The translations under genes and the position numbers were made by a program. Below are positions 48,249 through 57,514 of a stretch of 64,000 nucleotides of DNA, in pieces (the first letter of the stretch is position 1; the number at the start of each line of letters is the position of its first letter). The stretch is from Tumidithrix helvetica. GTDB lineage: Bacteria; Cyanobacteriota; Cyanobacteriia; Pseudanabaenales; Pseudanabaenaceae. Location of the stretch: assembly GCF_965232925.1 (NCBI RefSeq), contig NZ_CBDDRA010000008.1, positions 145,356 to 209,355 on the forward strand. The letters run 5' to 3'. The notes below the pieces were generated by a model. It was given only the letters and a program-made list of their open reading frames with translations, did not search any database and was not told the DNA's origin.

Positions 48249-48735
48249 ATAGGGATGCGATCGCATGTCAAATAACCATATAACAATTAGATTGAGATCG
48301 TAATGCACGAGTAGATTGAGATCGTAATGCACGAGCATTTTTGTGAGGTTAGCCACCTTACCCGATCGCAAATCTTCGAGATGGCTATCCCATAGAATGC
48401 TGATACCTGACTTTAGGAATGCTAGGTGGCAATTCTTTCGAGTCGAAAACAAACGTAGCGTGGGTATTTTACAAACATTTTGTCTTGGGTAAGTTGTCCA
48501 TATGCCAAGAAAATCTTAGAAAAGATTCTTGCTTATACCAGTGTTTAGAATTATGAACTAGACGGTATAATTGCAGTAAACCGAGATATTTCATCTTGTA
48601 CCAAGTATTTAGAAAAGAAATCATGAAGGGGATGCAGGACTAAGATATTATTCTGTTAAATTTTCAGGCTATTTGCGTTTACGGTACATTTCAGGCTTAC
48701 CGCCACTAATTACGTTGCCTTCTAGGAGAAGGAAA
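48249..48735. other. 487-bp divergent region between queE and a hypothetical gene
   Basis: Includes a perfect 24-bp tandem duplication (48288-48311 and 48312-48335) just upstream of queE and presumed promoters for both directions. I see no riboswitch I could name. Confidence 0.45.
48288..48335. repeat. 24-bp perfect tandem duplication
   Basis: Two adjacent identical copies beginning TAGATTGAGATCG, 40 bp upstream of the queE start; probably recent slippage. Confidence 0.85.
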
Positions 48736-49278
48736 ATGTCATCAGAACCCTCGATCGATATTAGTCAAATAAAGCTGCATCTAGGTTCGCCCTATCGTAC
48801 TGCGATCGATATTAGCAACGAGAATCTCGATCAGTTTCACCAGTGGACGGGCTACAACACCCATACCGATCAAAGTAGCAGTACCAAATTTCAGATGCGT
48901 GATTTTCACATCGATCTAGGGATGGCAGTACTTGGGTTTGGCGTGCTGTGTAACTGGGAAGTCAAATCTCGCAAGATTGAGTTTAAAGGCAAAACCCATT
49001 TGATCTATGAGTTGCGTGGCAATACACCGCCGCAAACCGTACCGATGTATCGCCAGAACTGTAGCGAAGAAATGGCAACGTTTTTACACGGGCGAATTAC
49101 CCACACCTTAGATTTTCTCAGGCTTTGCTCCAAATATTCGGGTGTGCCCCACGTACATATCATTTCGATACGTAACAACTATGTAATCAGTGCAGTATGG
49201 CGACCCTACCAAAATAAAATTTGGATGATTCCAGTCGATCAAGTTGAGGGGCAATCGTTTATCAGCCATTTGATCTAG
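48736..49278 (+). CDS. Conserved hypothetical protein
   Basis: 180 residues from the ATG at 48736, which follows AGGAGAAGGAAA. Mostly soluble alpha/beta with FHQWTGYNTHTDQSSSTKF, GFGVLCNWEVKSRK, and VHIISIRNNYVIS; no membrane segment or known motif recognised. The next gene, rsmD, follows after 24 bp in the same direction, so they may be co-transcribed. Function unknown. Confidence 0.6.
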   Translation: MSSEPSIDISQIKLHLGSPYRTAIDISNENLDQFHQWTGYNTHTDQSSSTKFQMRDFHIDLGMAVLGFGVLCNWEVKSRKIEFKGKTHLIYELRGNTPPQTVPMYRQNCSEEMATFLHGRITHTLDFLRLCSKYSGVPHVHIISIRNNYVISAVWRPYQNKIWMIPVDQVEGQSFISHLI

Positions 49279-49302
49279 TTTGAGGTCTGAATTTCTAAAC
49301 CC

Positions 49303-49854
49303 ATGACAATTAAAGTGCATGGCGATCGCTCGTTGAAAACCCTACGAGGATTGGCTACCCGTCCCACACCCAGTAAGGTCAGAGAGGCAATCTTTAATAT
49401 TTGGCAAGGTAAAGTAGCAGGGGCAAATTGGTTAGACCTGTGCGCGGGATCGGGGGCAATGGGTGCAGAAGCGCTACTGAGAGGCGCAGCCTGCGTGATT
49501 GGGGTTGAGCTTTCGGGTGCGGCATGTCGAGTAATTCAGCAAAATTGGCAAGCGATCGCCCAGCCCGATCAAATTCACAAAATTTACAAGGGTGATGCGG
49601 TCAAGATATTACCCAAGCTGAAATCCTATCAATTTGATTTGGTGTATTTCGATCCTCCCTACCAAAGCGATCTTTATGAGCCTCTGCTGGGATCAATTTC
49701 TGGATTGCTGTCTGCGGAAGCGATCGTTGCTGCCGAACATAATCGCACCCGTTCTTTACCTGACCAGATTGGGGGGCTTTGCGTCAGCGATCGCCGCAGT
49801 TACGGTCAGACTGCCATTACTTTCTATCAGCACCTACCTGAATGCGAACAGTAA
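49303..49854 (+). CDS. rsmD: 16S rRNA (guanine966-N2)-methyltransferase RsmD
   Basis: 183 residues. Class I SAM fold with LDLCAGSGAMGAEALLRGA and catalytic DPPY in LVYFDPPYQSD. Begins with a HGDRSLKTLRGLATRPTPSKVREA substrate-binding segment. Modifies G966 of 16S rRNA. Overlaps the next gene by 13 bp, so the two rRNA-modification genes are coupled. Confidence 0.92.
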   Translation: MTIKVHGDRSLKTLRGLATRPTPSKVREAIFNIWQGKVAGANWLDLCAGSGAMGAEALLRGAACVIGVELSGAACRVIQQNWQAIAQPDQIHKIYKGDAVKILPKLKSYQFDLVYFDPPYQSDLYEPLLGSISGLLSAEAIVAAEHNRTRSLPDQIGGLCVSDRRSYGQTAITFYQHLPECEQ

Positions 49855-50447
49855 ATCCCTATCAGTACATCCTGTTCTACAAACCCTACGGCGTTTTGAC
49901 CCAATTTAGCGATCGCAGTGAGACGCTTCACCCCACGCTCAAATCCTACATTCCGATCGCAGGTATTTATCCTGTCGGTCGCCTCGATCGCGATAGCGAA
50001 GGTCTATTGTTATTAACCGATCGCGGACAACTGCAACATCGTCTCAGCGATCCTAAGTTCCAACATCCTCGTACTTACTGGGTACAGGTGGAAGGAGTTC
50101 CAACTGTAGAAGCTTTGCAGATCCTACAACAAGGCGTAAATATTCAAGATTACAAAACCAGACCTGCCCTCGTAAAACCTTTAGAAAGGGAACCAGATTT
50201 ACCACCCCGCGATCCACCCATTCGTTATCGCGCCGCAATTCCCACGACTTGGCTAGAAATCACTTTAACTGAAGGCAAAAATCGCCAAGTACGGCGAATG
50301 ACAGCAGCAGTAGGATTCCCCACGCTGAGATTGGTGAGAGCGGCGATCGCCCATTTACGCTTAGATGGTTTAGAACCAGGTCAGTGGCGATCGCTGACGG
50401 ATACTGAGCTAAATGAATTATTGAAACTGACGCAGCTTCGACGATAG
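49842..50447 (+). CDS. Pseudouridine synthase, RsuA/RluE family
   Basis: 201 residues with no S4 domain. Active site Asp in YPVGRLDRDSEGLLLLT and the C-terminal EGKNRQVRRMTAAVGFPTLRL signature. Size and lack of S4 favour RluE (23S rRNA) over RsuA; assignment of the exact uridine needs a tree. Overlaps rsmD by 13 bp. Confidence 0.85.
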   Translation: MRTVNPYQYILFYKPYGVLTQFSDRSETLHPTLKSYIPIAGIYPVGRLDRDSEGLLLLTDRGQLQHRLSDPKFQHPRTYWVQVEGVPTVEALQILQQGVNIQDYKTRPALVKPLEREPDLPPRDPPIRYRAAIPTTWLEITLTEGKNRQVRRMTAAVGFPTLRLVRAAIAHLRLDGLEPGQWRSLTDTELNELLKLTQLRR

Positions 50448-50470
50448 AAGTTGGCGATAGAAACCGACTT

Positions 50471-50518
50471 TTTCCTACTAATTTTTCTACGAATCTTCCT
50501 ACTGATTTTCCTACTGCA
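50471..50518. repeat. Four tandem copies of a 12-bp repeat
   Basis: Units of the type TTTCCTACTRAT, with one to three changes each, just after the pseudouridine synthase gene. They lie in the 134-bp gap before the diiron-protein gene. Confidence 0.7.
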
Positions 50519-50581
50519 TCCGACTGACAAGCATGAGGGACTCTTCTAGGCTCTTGCTATAGACTTAAATCACCCTATACC

Positions 50582-51574
50582 ATGTCACTCAGTAACTGCG
50601 ACGAAGATCTAGCGGGTAGACTTTACCCACACCCCAACTGGTTGCAAACAAGATTGCGAATCGATCGCCTGATCGATCGCTATCTTTCTCTGCCTCATTT
50701 AAGCGATCGCTTTGCCGATCTCCCCCAACAATTTAACCATCCTCAACCCCGCGCTTGGCAGCCAATCTGTTGGCAAAACATCCATCGCAGCCAGATTGTC
50801 GGCTTAAACGTCGAGATATTTCTGGCAGTGCTGGTAGGCGCAATGACTGTAGAGTCACCCATTCGCGGCTACTCAGAGGTGAGTTGGCAATATCTCAACC
50901 GATTTCATCAGCCAATGGCAGGTTTTGTTGGAGGGAAATGGGCGGAGGATGGGAGCATATTGGAATTGGGAATGTGGGAAAAAGAAGAACGCCAACACAG
51001 CCCAGCTTTAGCCAAAATTTACAAAGAACTGACGGGGGAGTCACTAACTGCCAAACCCACTAGGGTTAAGCCCTATCAACCCTCAGAATGTCCCTACCAA
51101 GATATGTACCGTCATGGTCTGCATCGCGTCGTTACGGAATATGGTGCTACCTGTCTCTATCTCTGGTTAGTCGCGCATTCCACCAATGCCTTGCAACAGG
51201 TGTTGGTAGAAATCTTGCTAGATGAAATTAATCACATGACCAAGTTTTTTGGATTTGGCATTTGGGCTTTTGCGGAATCCTCAGGCGATCGCCTCAAGAG
51301 TTCCCTTAGCAAAATTCTCACTAGCTACAGTCAGCCGCGATCGCAGGTGGATCGATCGACAAAGCGGATCCCCAACCCTTCCGTGGAACTCTATCACACC
51401 TTTGGTCGCGTCATGGAATTGGTTGATTGGCAAACTTGGCATCCCATCTCCAAACTGGAATTGACCTATACGTTTTTACGGGTGATGCATCGACTCTGGC
51501 GATGGCGATCGACCCTTACTCCTGAGTATTTGCAAGGGCTCTTGGGGACACCACCCTGCGGTCAAGACATTTAA
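50582..51574 (+). CDS. Ferritin-like diiron protein of unknown substrate
   Basis: 330 residues. Two carboxylate/histidine pairs typical of four-helix-bundle diiron proteins are visible: Glu in GAMTVESPIRG followed by EEERQH, and Glu in VVTEYGATC followed by LLDEINH. Spacing resembles acyl-desaturase and related di-iron oxygenase folds, but I cannot assign a substrate. Mostly cytoplasmic-looking, with no signal peptide. Follows the RluE-like gene after a 12-bp repeat array; precedes uppS by about 210 bp. Unknown beyond the likely metal site. Confidence 0.6.
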   Translation: MSLSNCDEDLAGRLYPHPNWLQTRLRIDRLIDRYLSLPHLSDRFADLPQQFNHPQPRAWQPICWQNIHRSQIVGLNVEIFLAVLVGAMTVESPIRGYSEVSWQYLNRFHQPMAGFVGGKWAEDGSILELGMWEKEERQHSPALAKIYKELTGESLTAKPTRVKPYQPSECPYQDMYRHGLHRVVTEYGATCLYLWLVAHSTNALQQVLVEILLDEINHMTKFFGFGIWAFAESSGDRLKSSLSKILTSYSQPRSQVDRSTKRIPNPSVELYHTFGRVMELVDWQTWHPISKLELTYTFLRVMHRLWRWRSTLTPEYLQGLLGTPPCGQDI

Positions 51575-51642
51575 CCCAAGCAGCACTTAGGAATGGAAAT
51601 TAAATAGGATCGGATTCGTAGGATTTGCGCTTGCGATCGCCA

Positions 51643-51672
51643 TAACGCATCAATCCTATATACGGTGCGTTA
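51643..51672. repeat. Small inverted repeat upstream of uppS
   Basis: TAACGCATC pairs with GGTGCGTTA (one G-T pair) around a 12-nt loop. It resembles the GGTGCGTTACGC-type dispersed palindromes of cyanobacteria. Confidence 0.4.
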
Positions 51673-51784
51673 CGCCACGCCAACTCACCCTACACAAGAA
51701 TTCGGAGCTATTACATTCACGCTCCTTAGAGAAGAAAAGCGAGAAGAAAAACAAAATGAGAAGCGAACAAGAGGAGTGAAAACA

Positions 51785-52528
51785 ATGACAGCAAAACAAT
51801 TTACAGTTTTACCCCCAGATTTACAACCGCATCGCCTCCCCCAGCATGTTGCCGTCATTATGGATGGGAATGGCAGGTGGGCAAAAAATCAGGGACTACC
51901 GCGAATAGCAGGACATCGGCAGGGGGTGGATAGCCTGAAAGAGGTCGTGCAGTGTTGCCAAGACTGGGGTATTCCTACACTCACGGTCTATGCTTTCTCT
52001 ACCGAAAACTGGCAACGTCCGCTCGAAGAAGTCAATTTTCTAATGCTGTTGTTTGAGCATATGATTCGGCAAGAGATCGAGCAAATGCATCGAAGGGGAA
52101 TTCGGATCTCATTTATTGGCGAGTTGGGATCGTTGCCCTCAGCCCTTCAAGTAGAAACTTCAAGAGCAATGAAAATTACTGCGAACAATCAAGCTTTACA
52201 CCTGATCGTAGCACTCAACTATGGCGGACGACATGAAATTGTGCAGGTCTGTCGTCAGTTGAGTCGGTTTGTTGCTAATGGAGAACTTCAACCCGAAGCC
52301 ATTACCGAGGAAATATTTGAGCAATATCTCAGTACGGCAAATATTCGCAATCCCGATCTCCTGATTCGCTCTAGTGGAGAGATGCGCCTCAGTAATTTTT
52401 TGCTATGGCAAATGGCCTATACGGAAATCTACTGTACTGAGATGTTATGGCCAGATTTCAATCGCGATGCCTTTCATCAAGCACTGGTTAGCTTTCAAAG
52501 TCGCGATCGCCGCTTTGGGAAAGTTTAA
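51785..52528 (+). CDS. uppS: Isoprenyl transferase (undecaprenyl diphosphate synthase) UppS
   Basis: 247 residues from the ATG at 51785, preceded by AGGAGTG. Catalytic Asp in AVIMDGNGRWAKN; AFSTENWQRP, LNYGGRHEI, and LLIRSSGEMRLSNFLLWQ complete the cis-prenyltransferase signature. Supplies the lipid carrier for peptidoglycan and exopolysaccharide. An upstream in-frame ATG would add 40 non-family residues. Confidence 0.95.
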   Translation: MTAKQFTVLPPDLQPHRLPQHVAVIMDGNGRWAKNQGLPRIAGHRQGVDSLKEVVQCCQDWGIPTLTVYAFSTENWQRPLEEVNFLMLLFEHMIRQEIEQMHRRGIRISFIGELGSLPSALQVETSRAMKITANNQALHLIVALNYGGRHEIVQVCRQLSRFVANGELQPEAITEEIFEQYLSTANIRNPDLLIRSSGEMRLSNFLLWQMAYTEIYCTEMLWPDFNRDAFHQALVSFQSRDRRFGKV

Positions 52529-52530
52529 GC

Positions 52531-54942
52531 TCAGTGGAGTTTATTGAGGGACTTTTGCACCTTTTCTACTTGTTTGGGGGCTGACATCTCTGTAAATAGT
52601 TGAATCGCCCGATCGCAACTCGATCTGCTCTCTTGGTGGTAATTCCTTTCGGGATATTGATTGCGACATACCTGCAAAGTTAAACCTAATTGAAAATGGG
52701 CTTCGGCTAAATCGCATTTTGTGCCAATTTGCTCTAATAGTTCCACGGCTTGAAGATGATGGGCGATGGCGGTTTCAAAATCTTGGCGATGGCGATAAAT
52801 TTCGGCTAATCCACTCAGGGCATTTGCTCTTACCTGAGTGTAGTTGTGTTCGTCAGCATAGGCGATCGCCTGTTGGAACAATTGCTGCGATCCGATCGTG
52901 TCGCCTAGATTTTTATAGGTGAGTCCAAGGAACAGCAAACGATGTCCAGTGATTAAGAGTGGATGGGTTTGGGTTCTGTGATGGAAGCCATCTGCTAATT
53001 GATGAGCTTTGATAGTTTCACCTAGACAGGAATACACATAAGCGGCTAGTACGTCCACCGAAGGACTGTATAAATCTTCCAAGTTATCGACAATCAAATG
53101 TTTGCGTGTCAGTAGTTCTTCAAATACGGCTAAGGCTCGTTCTAATTCCCATAATTCTATTTGGCAAATGCCAGTATTTAAGAGGGCATGCTGTTCCCAG
53201 TTTTTTAAGTTTCGGAAAGTGAGATTTTTACTGTCAGTAATTGACTTCACCTCGATCTGCTGCGCTGCGAACGCTCCTGATTTTTGATGGCAAGCGATCG
53301 CTTCGTGGATCTGTCCTGAAAGACGATAGAGCACACCTAGAATGCTGTAAAGTCCGCTGAGGAAATGTCCTGCGTCAATTTTAGGAATAATTTGTAATAT
53401 GGCTGCCATCATCTGCTGCAACAGTCCCAATTGATAAAAGGAACGCCCTAGCCTTTCCACGCCAGATAATTTGGTAGGACGACGTTGTAAAATAACGTTA
53501 GCCGCACCCTCATAGTCTGCAATTTCGATGTAGTGATAGTAAGCTTCAAAGGCAGTGAGCGCACGATCGACCGTGGAGATCGTCTCAATACTGTTACTCC
53601 AAAACTTGGCGGCATGAATGTTGGCGGTTTCGACATCCTTACTAGTACGCAATCGGGCGATCGCTTCAGCCCGAATCGCGGGATGCAGCCAATAGGAATG
53701 ACGGTGGAATTCTACTAGGGAACGATTGCGGAGGGATTCGACTACATGGCGGCGCTTTGATGGGGGCACATCCCAGAGCAGGTTTAAAAGTGCCTCCGTG
53801 GATACGGTGGGTATATCCTGATAGCGGTAACAACCCAAACGGACAAGCAGACGATAGGCTTCTGGATCGAGTTGTTGCAAACGCTGGAACTGACCTGTAA
53901 CGAGGTCGGCAAGATCGGCATGAACCAGCGGATCGTTCCCATATTCTTGCCAGTAGACTGACATATCACCATCGAAATCTAAGGCGATCGCACTTTTCAT
54001 AATCTCCATGGCTTTGGCATTGCCACCGTAAGCTTTATGCATTGCCTGAAGCGTAGCAATATCGGTCATATTGCCAAAGAAATCCTGCCATGCCCTCAAT
54101 TCCAAGCTAGGCAAAAGATAATGACGCAGGCTAATCGCAGCTTCACAAAGGCGATCGCGGCTGGTAATTAGGGTGAGAGACTGAAGTGAAGGATCGGACA
54201 AAGTTTGCAGAAGTTCCACATAGCGGCGGTGGGGGGCGATCAATTTCCCTTTGGCATCTAGGGCTGGCTCCAGATTGTCAACGAGAATGCCGATACGATT
54301 CTTTTGTAACTTTCGTTTCAGCCGATCTAGAGAAATTCCAAACTCCCGACCTGGCTCCTCATCAAGTTGGCGCAGTCTTTCTTCTACCAAGCTTTCTACG
54401 GAGGTAATATTGGCGGTCTCTTTGGCGATCGCAAATTCCAAGTATCCTCCAAATTCCTGTTGCAGATAGCGACGCGCCAAGGTAGTTTTTCCCACACCCC
54501 CCTGCGCCTGAATTAAAATTATCTTAGCTCCTTGTTTTTCTAAGGTTTGGAGGTGAGCGATCGCTGAGGCTCTACCGACAAAATTGCAATCCCAATCGCT
54601 TCCCAGTACCTCTCCCTTAAGCTTGGTTCCATGACTGACCTCTCGATCGCGATCTTGATGCAAATCTACAATAGGCAAAAAATTGGGTAACAGGCGATCG
54701 AGCACAGTCGGAAAGTTGTTTTTTGTCACTTTCTCCCCCAGTAACTCTGATAAAAGCTGCCATAACTGTGCGCCCACATCCTTGACGTGACCTTCCGTAT
54801 AACCATAGGACTCGGCGATCGTTCCATATTTCTGACCGTGCCATGCCTGTTTTAGAATCGTACTTTGAAGAGGGGTCAAGCGATCGCCCGTGCGATCGAA
54901 CACTAATTTCTCTGTGAAGGTTAATGCCTCTTCTAATTCCAT
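52531..54942 (-). CDS. STAND-type NTPase with N-terminal HTH and C-terminal TPR repeats
   Basis: 803 residues. N-terminal helix-turn-helix-like region (about 1-75, LTPLQSTILKQAWHGQKYG) resembles the vMAP N-terminal domain of cyanobacterial conflict proteins. NB-ARC-like NTPase (about 115-420) with Walker A AQGGVGKTTLARR, Walker B ILVDNLEP and LITSRDR sensor. TPR repeats (about 470-800). Likely a signalling switch that senses a ligand through TPRs; may be defence-related but no adjacent effector is seen. Stop lies 2 bp from uppS, convergent. Confidence 0.8.
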   Translation of the reverse strand: MELEEALTFTEKLVFDRTGDRLTPLQSTILKQAWHGQKYGTIAESYGYTEGHVKDVGAQLWQLLSELLGEKVTKNNFPTVLDRLLPNFLPIVDLHQDRDREVSHGTKLKGEVLGSDWDCNFVGRASAIAHLQTLEKQGAKIILIQAQGGVGKTTLARRYLQQEFGGYLEFAIAKETANITSVESLVEERLRQLDEEPGREFGISLDRLKRKLQKNRIGILVDNLEPALDAKGKLIAPHRRYVELLQTLSDPSLQSLTLITSRDRLCEAAISLRHYLLPSLELRAWQDFFGNMTDIATLQAMHKAYGGNAKAMEIMKSAIALDFDGDMSVYWQEYGNDPLVHADLADLVTGQFQRLQQLDPEAYRLLVRLGCYRYQDIPTVSTEALLNLLWDVPPSKRRHVVESLRNRSLVEFHRHSYWLHPAIRAEAIARLRTSKDVETANIHAAKFWSNSIETISTVDRALTAFEAYYHYIEIADYEGAANVILQRRPTKLSGVERLGRSFYQLGLLQQMMAAILQIIPKIDAGHFLSGLYSILGVLYRLSGQIHEAIACHQKSGAFAAQQIEVKSITDSKNLTFRNLKNWEQHALLNTGICQIELWELERALAVFEELLTRKHLIVDNLEDLYSPSVDVLAAYVYSCLGETIKAHQLADGFHHRTQTHPLLITGHRLLFLGLTYKNLGDTIGSQQLFQQAIAYADEHNYTQVRANALSGLAEIYRHRQDFETAIAHHLQAVELLEQIGTKCDLAEAHFQLGLTLQVCRNQYPERNYHQESRSSCDRAIQLFTEMSAPKQVEKVQKSLNKLH

Positions 54943-55024
54943 AGGATCCTTAAAATCATAAATTGAGTAGCTTTTTGCTCAAAAAAGGAAGTAGAGAGAT
55001 AAGTACGATCTGCTCGATCGCAGG

Positions 55025-55753
55025 CTAAATCTGTATAAATTCTGCCCAATTCAGATTGTCTGGTAACATGCTTCTGCTAAATTCTATATGGATTACACGA
55101 CGTTTGCATCGTTTTTTTGTTCTGCTTGACGAATGTAACAGTAATGGCTTCATCAACATAATACCCCCTTTCTCAACTGGACAGATGTTTTCAACTTCGA
55201 TTGACCAGTCAATGGTTTCAGGTCTATAAATACCCTTAAGATGAGATTTTGGAATCACCTTCAATGCTCCATTTTCTGCATTGGTGCGATCGAGGTGAAT
55301 GCGAATAGTAAAATTATCTTGCAATATCTCAATGGGCGGTTGCACTGCAAATGTATTTTGCTTTTTTGTCCATAAGCTAAAGCCTTGAAGATCTAGTTTT
55401 CGATCTACGGCAATCGATAAGTCCTGATGATAAGCCACAAACCAGTTTGAAGCTTCTGGCTTATCAAAGTAGATTGACTTTACAACAAAGAAATTATCTC
55501 CAAATATTTCTGAAATGATTGATTTGAGTTTATCGTTAAAAACGATATTAACCGATGCAGGAACTTCTTTAAAAAACTGCCTCATTGCAAATAAATCATT
55601 TATCTGGCGATCGCTGAGTCTAGAAGAATCGACCTGTGCTATGACTTGAAGCAAGTCTACAATTTCTGCATCGGTAAAGATATTGTCAAGAATGGCAAAG
55701 CCTTCCGACTCAATTTGATTCTTAATGTCTAAAACATCATAGAGAGTCTCCAT
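55025..55753 (-). CDS. Phytanoyl-CoA dioxygenase (PhyH) family protein
   Basis: 242 residues. Fe(II)/2-oxoglutarate oxygenase fold with iron-binding HxD in VAYHQDLSI and the distal His plus Arg in LLLHSSSRTKKRCKRRVIH. Hydroxylates small molecules; substrate unknown. Follows the carbamoyltransferase gene by 9 bp, which suggests the two act on the same product. Confidence 0.85.
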   Translation of the reverse strand: METLYDVLDIKNQIESEGFAILDNIFTDAEIVDLLQVIAQVDSSRLSDRQINDLFAMRQFFKEVPASVNIVFNDKLKSIISEIFGDNFFVVKSIYFDKPEASNWFVAYHQDLSIAVDRKLDLQGFSLWTKKQNTFAVQPPIEILQDNFTIRIHLDRTNAENGALKVIPKSHLKGIYRPETIDWSIEVENICPVEKGGIMLMKPLLLHSSSRTKKRCKRRVIHIEFSRSMLPDNLNWAEFIQI

Positions 55754-55762
55754 GCTGACCTC

Positions 55763-57511
55763 TCATCGCTCGATATAATGAGAACCTAAGACCAAAACAT
55801 CCATGTGGGTGCGTAAAAAACAAAGAATTGCTTCGTCGGGTGTGCGTACAATGGGTTCGTTCTCATTAAGTGAGGTATTCAACAGCATCGGAAGCCCTGT
55901 CTGTGCTGCGAAGGTGTGAATCAAATCCCAATAGAGTGGGTTGGTCTTGCGACTGACTGTTTGCAGGCGACCTGTCCCATCAACATGAGTAACCGCAGGA
56001 ATCTGCGATCGCTTCTCGGGTCGCACCAAGAATACTTTCTCCATAAATGGAACCTGCGATGAAGCATCTGCAACCTCAAAATATTCACCGACAAACTCTT
56101 CTAGAATGCTGGGGGCAAAGGGTCGGAATTTCTCGCGGAACTTAATTTTGAGGTTAATCGTATCCCGCATATCGATGCGACGCGGATCGGCTAAGAGCGA
56201 TCGATTGCCCAAGGCTCTAGCGCCAAATTCCATGCGACCTTGAAACCAGCCCACTACTTTGCCCTCGCATAAAGCTGCCACGACTTTATCGAGTAATTCC
56301 CGTTGCTCTAAATAGGGATAGATCTGTAGCGATCGCAGGGGGTGGCGTTCGATCGCTGCCAGACAGGCATCATCTGAGAATTCCGAACCCCAGTAAGCAT
56401 GTTCCAAAGTAAAACTGCGCGGCTGCTTGAGGATTTGATGCCACACATAAAAAGCCGCACCAAAGCAAGTGCCATTGTCGGCGGCTCCCGCAGGCACATA
56501 GATATGCTGAAATGGTGTTTGCTGGCGAATTTTACCATTGGCGACGGAGTTCATCGCCACTCCCCCCGCCAAACAAAGATTCTCTGTTTTGACAGGATTT
56601 CGTTCGTACAGGCGTTGTAAAAGATGGAATAAAATCTCTTCCGTCACTGCTTGTAAAGATGCCGCAATGTTTTGATGTTTCGCAGTTAATTCTTCCTGCG
56701 GTTTTCGGCTAGCTCCCAGTAAATTCTCTAGCTCTGGACTATGAAAGGGCGCTACTGTGGGCGCACCTTCATCCCAGCTCATCGTAATACCCTGTTGGTG
56801 GTGATTGAAATAATCAAGGTTTAGTTCCAAGCCTTCGCCTTGGGGATAGACAATCCGCCGAAAGGCTTCTAAATACTCAGGTTCTCCATAGGGAGCCAAT
56901 CCCATGACTTTATATTCATCGCCATAGGCAAGGAATCCCAAATAGAGCGTAATGGCATTGTAAAAATAGCCAAGCGAATGGGGATAGAACGTGCGATCGA
57001 AGTACTGCAATTGATTACCCTCGCCTGCGCCTGACAAGGTACTAACAAAATCCCCCATGCCATCAATCGAGAGAATTGCAGCGCGATCGAAGGGAGAAGT
57101 AAAAAAAGTAGAAGCGAAGTGAGTAGAATGGTGTTCGAGATTGTGAAATGTGGCAGAAAAAGATTCTGGATCGGAGTCACAGGCGATCGCGAGATTTTGC
57201 TTGAGACTGAGGGATTTGGTTTGCTTGACAAATCGATCTAACAGAGATTGCAAACTGGGACGTTGCTGCAAGGCGAACATCAGTTTGCGATTTAGATTTG
57301 CCTTGGGATTATAGGAAATTGCCACATGGTCGAGGTCAGCCCCAGTCAGCTTCCCGACCTCTAGACAATACCGAATTGATTCTAACGGAAATCCAGCCCA
57401 GTGCTTGATGCGGGTAAAACGTTCCTCTTCGACTGCTGCCACTAGCTGACCATCTTGGAGCAAGCAAGCTGAGCTATCACCGTGATAGGCATTAATGCCA
57501 AGAATATTCAT
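55763..57511 (-). CDS. NodU/CmcH-family O-carbamoyltransferase
   Basis: 582 residues, full length. N-terminal Kae1-like ATPase domain (MNILGINAYHGDSSACLL, VEEERFTRIKH, ILSIDGMGDFVS, LAGGVAMNSVANG) and C-terminal domain with QGRMEFGARALGNRSLLADP. Transfers a carbamoyl group from carbamoyl phosphate via carbamoyl-AMP, usually to a sugar or natural product. Three bases separate it from the prmA stop; PhyH follows. Substrate not known. Confidence 0.92.
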   Translation of the reverse strand: MNILGINAYHGDSSACLLQDGQLVAAVEEERFTRIKHWAGFPLESIRYCLEVGKLTGADLDHVAISYNPKANLNRKLMFALQQRPSLQSLLDRFVKQTKSLSLKQNLAIACDSDPESFSATFHNLEHHSTHFASTFFTSPFDRAAILSIDGMGDFVSTLSGAGEGNQLQYFDRTFYPHSLGYFYNAITLYLGFLAYGDEYKVMGLAPYGEPEYLEAFRRIVYPQGEGLELNLDYFNHHQQGITMSWDEGAPTVAPFHSPELENLLGASRKPQEELTAKHQNIAASLQAVTEEILFHLLQRLYERNPVKTENLCLAGGVAMNSVANGKIRQQTPFQHIYVPAGAADNGTCFGAAFYVWHQILKQPRSFTLEHAYWGSEFSDDACLAAIERHPLRSLQIYPYLEQRELLDKVVAALCEGKVVGWFQGRMEFGARALGNRSLLADPRRIDMRDTINLKIKFREKFRPFAPSILEEFVGEYFEVADASSQVPFMEKVFLVRPEKRSQIPAVTHVDGTGRLQTVSRKTNPLYWDLIHTFAAQTGLPMLLNTSLNENEPIVRTPDEAILCFLRTHMDVLVLGSHYIER

Positions 57512-57514
57512 GGC

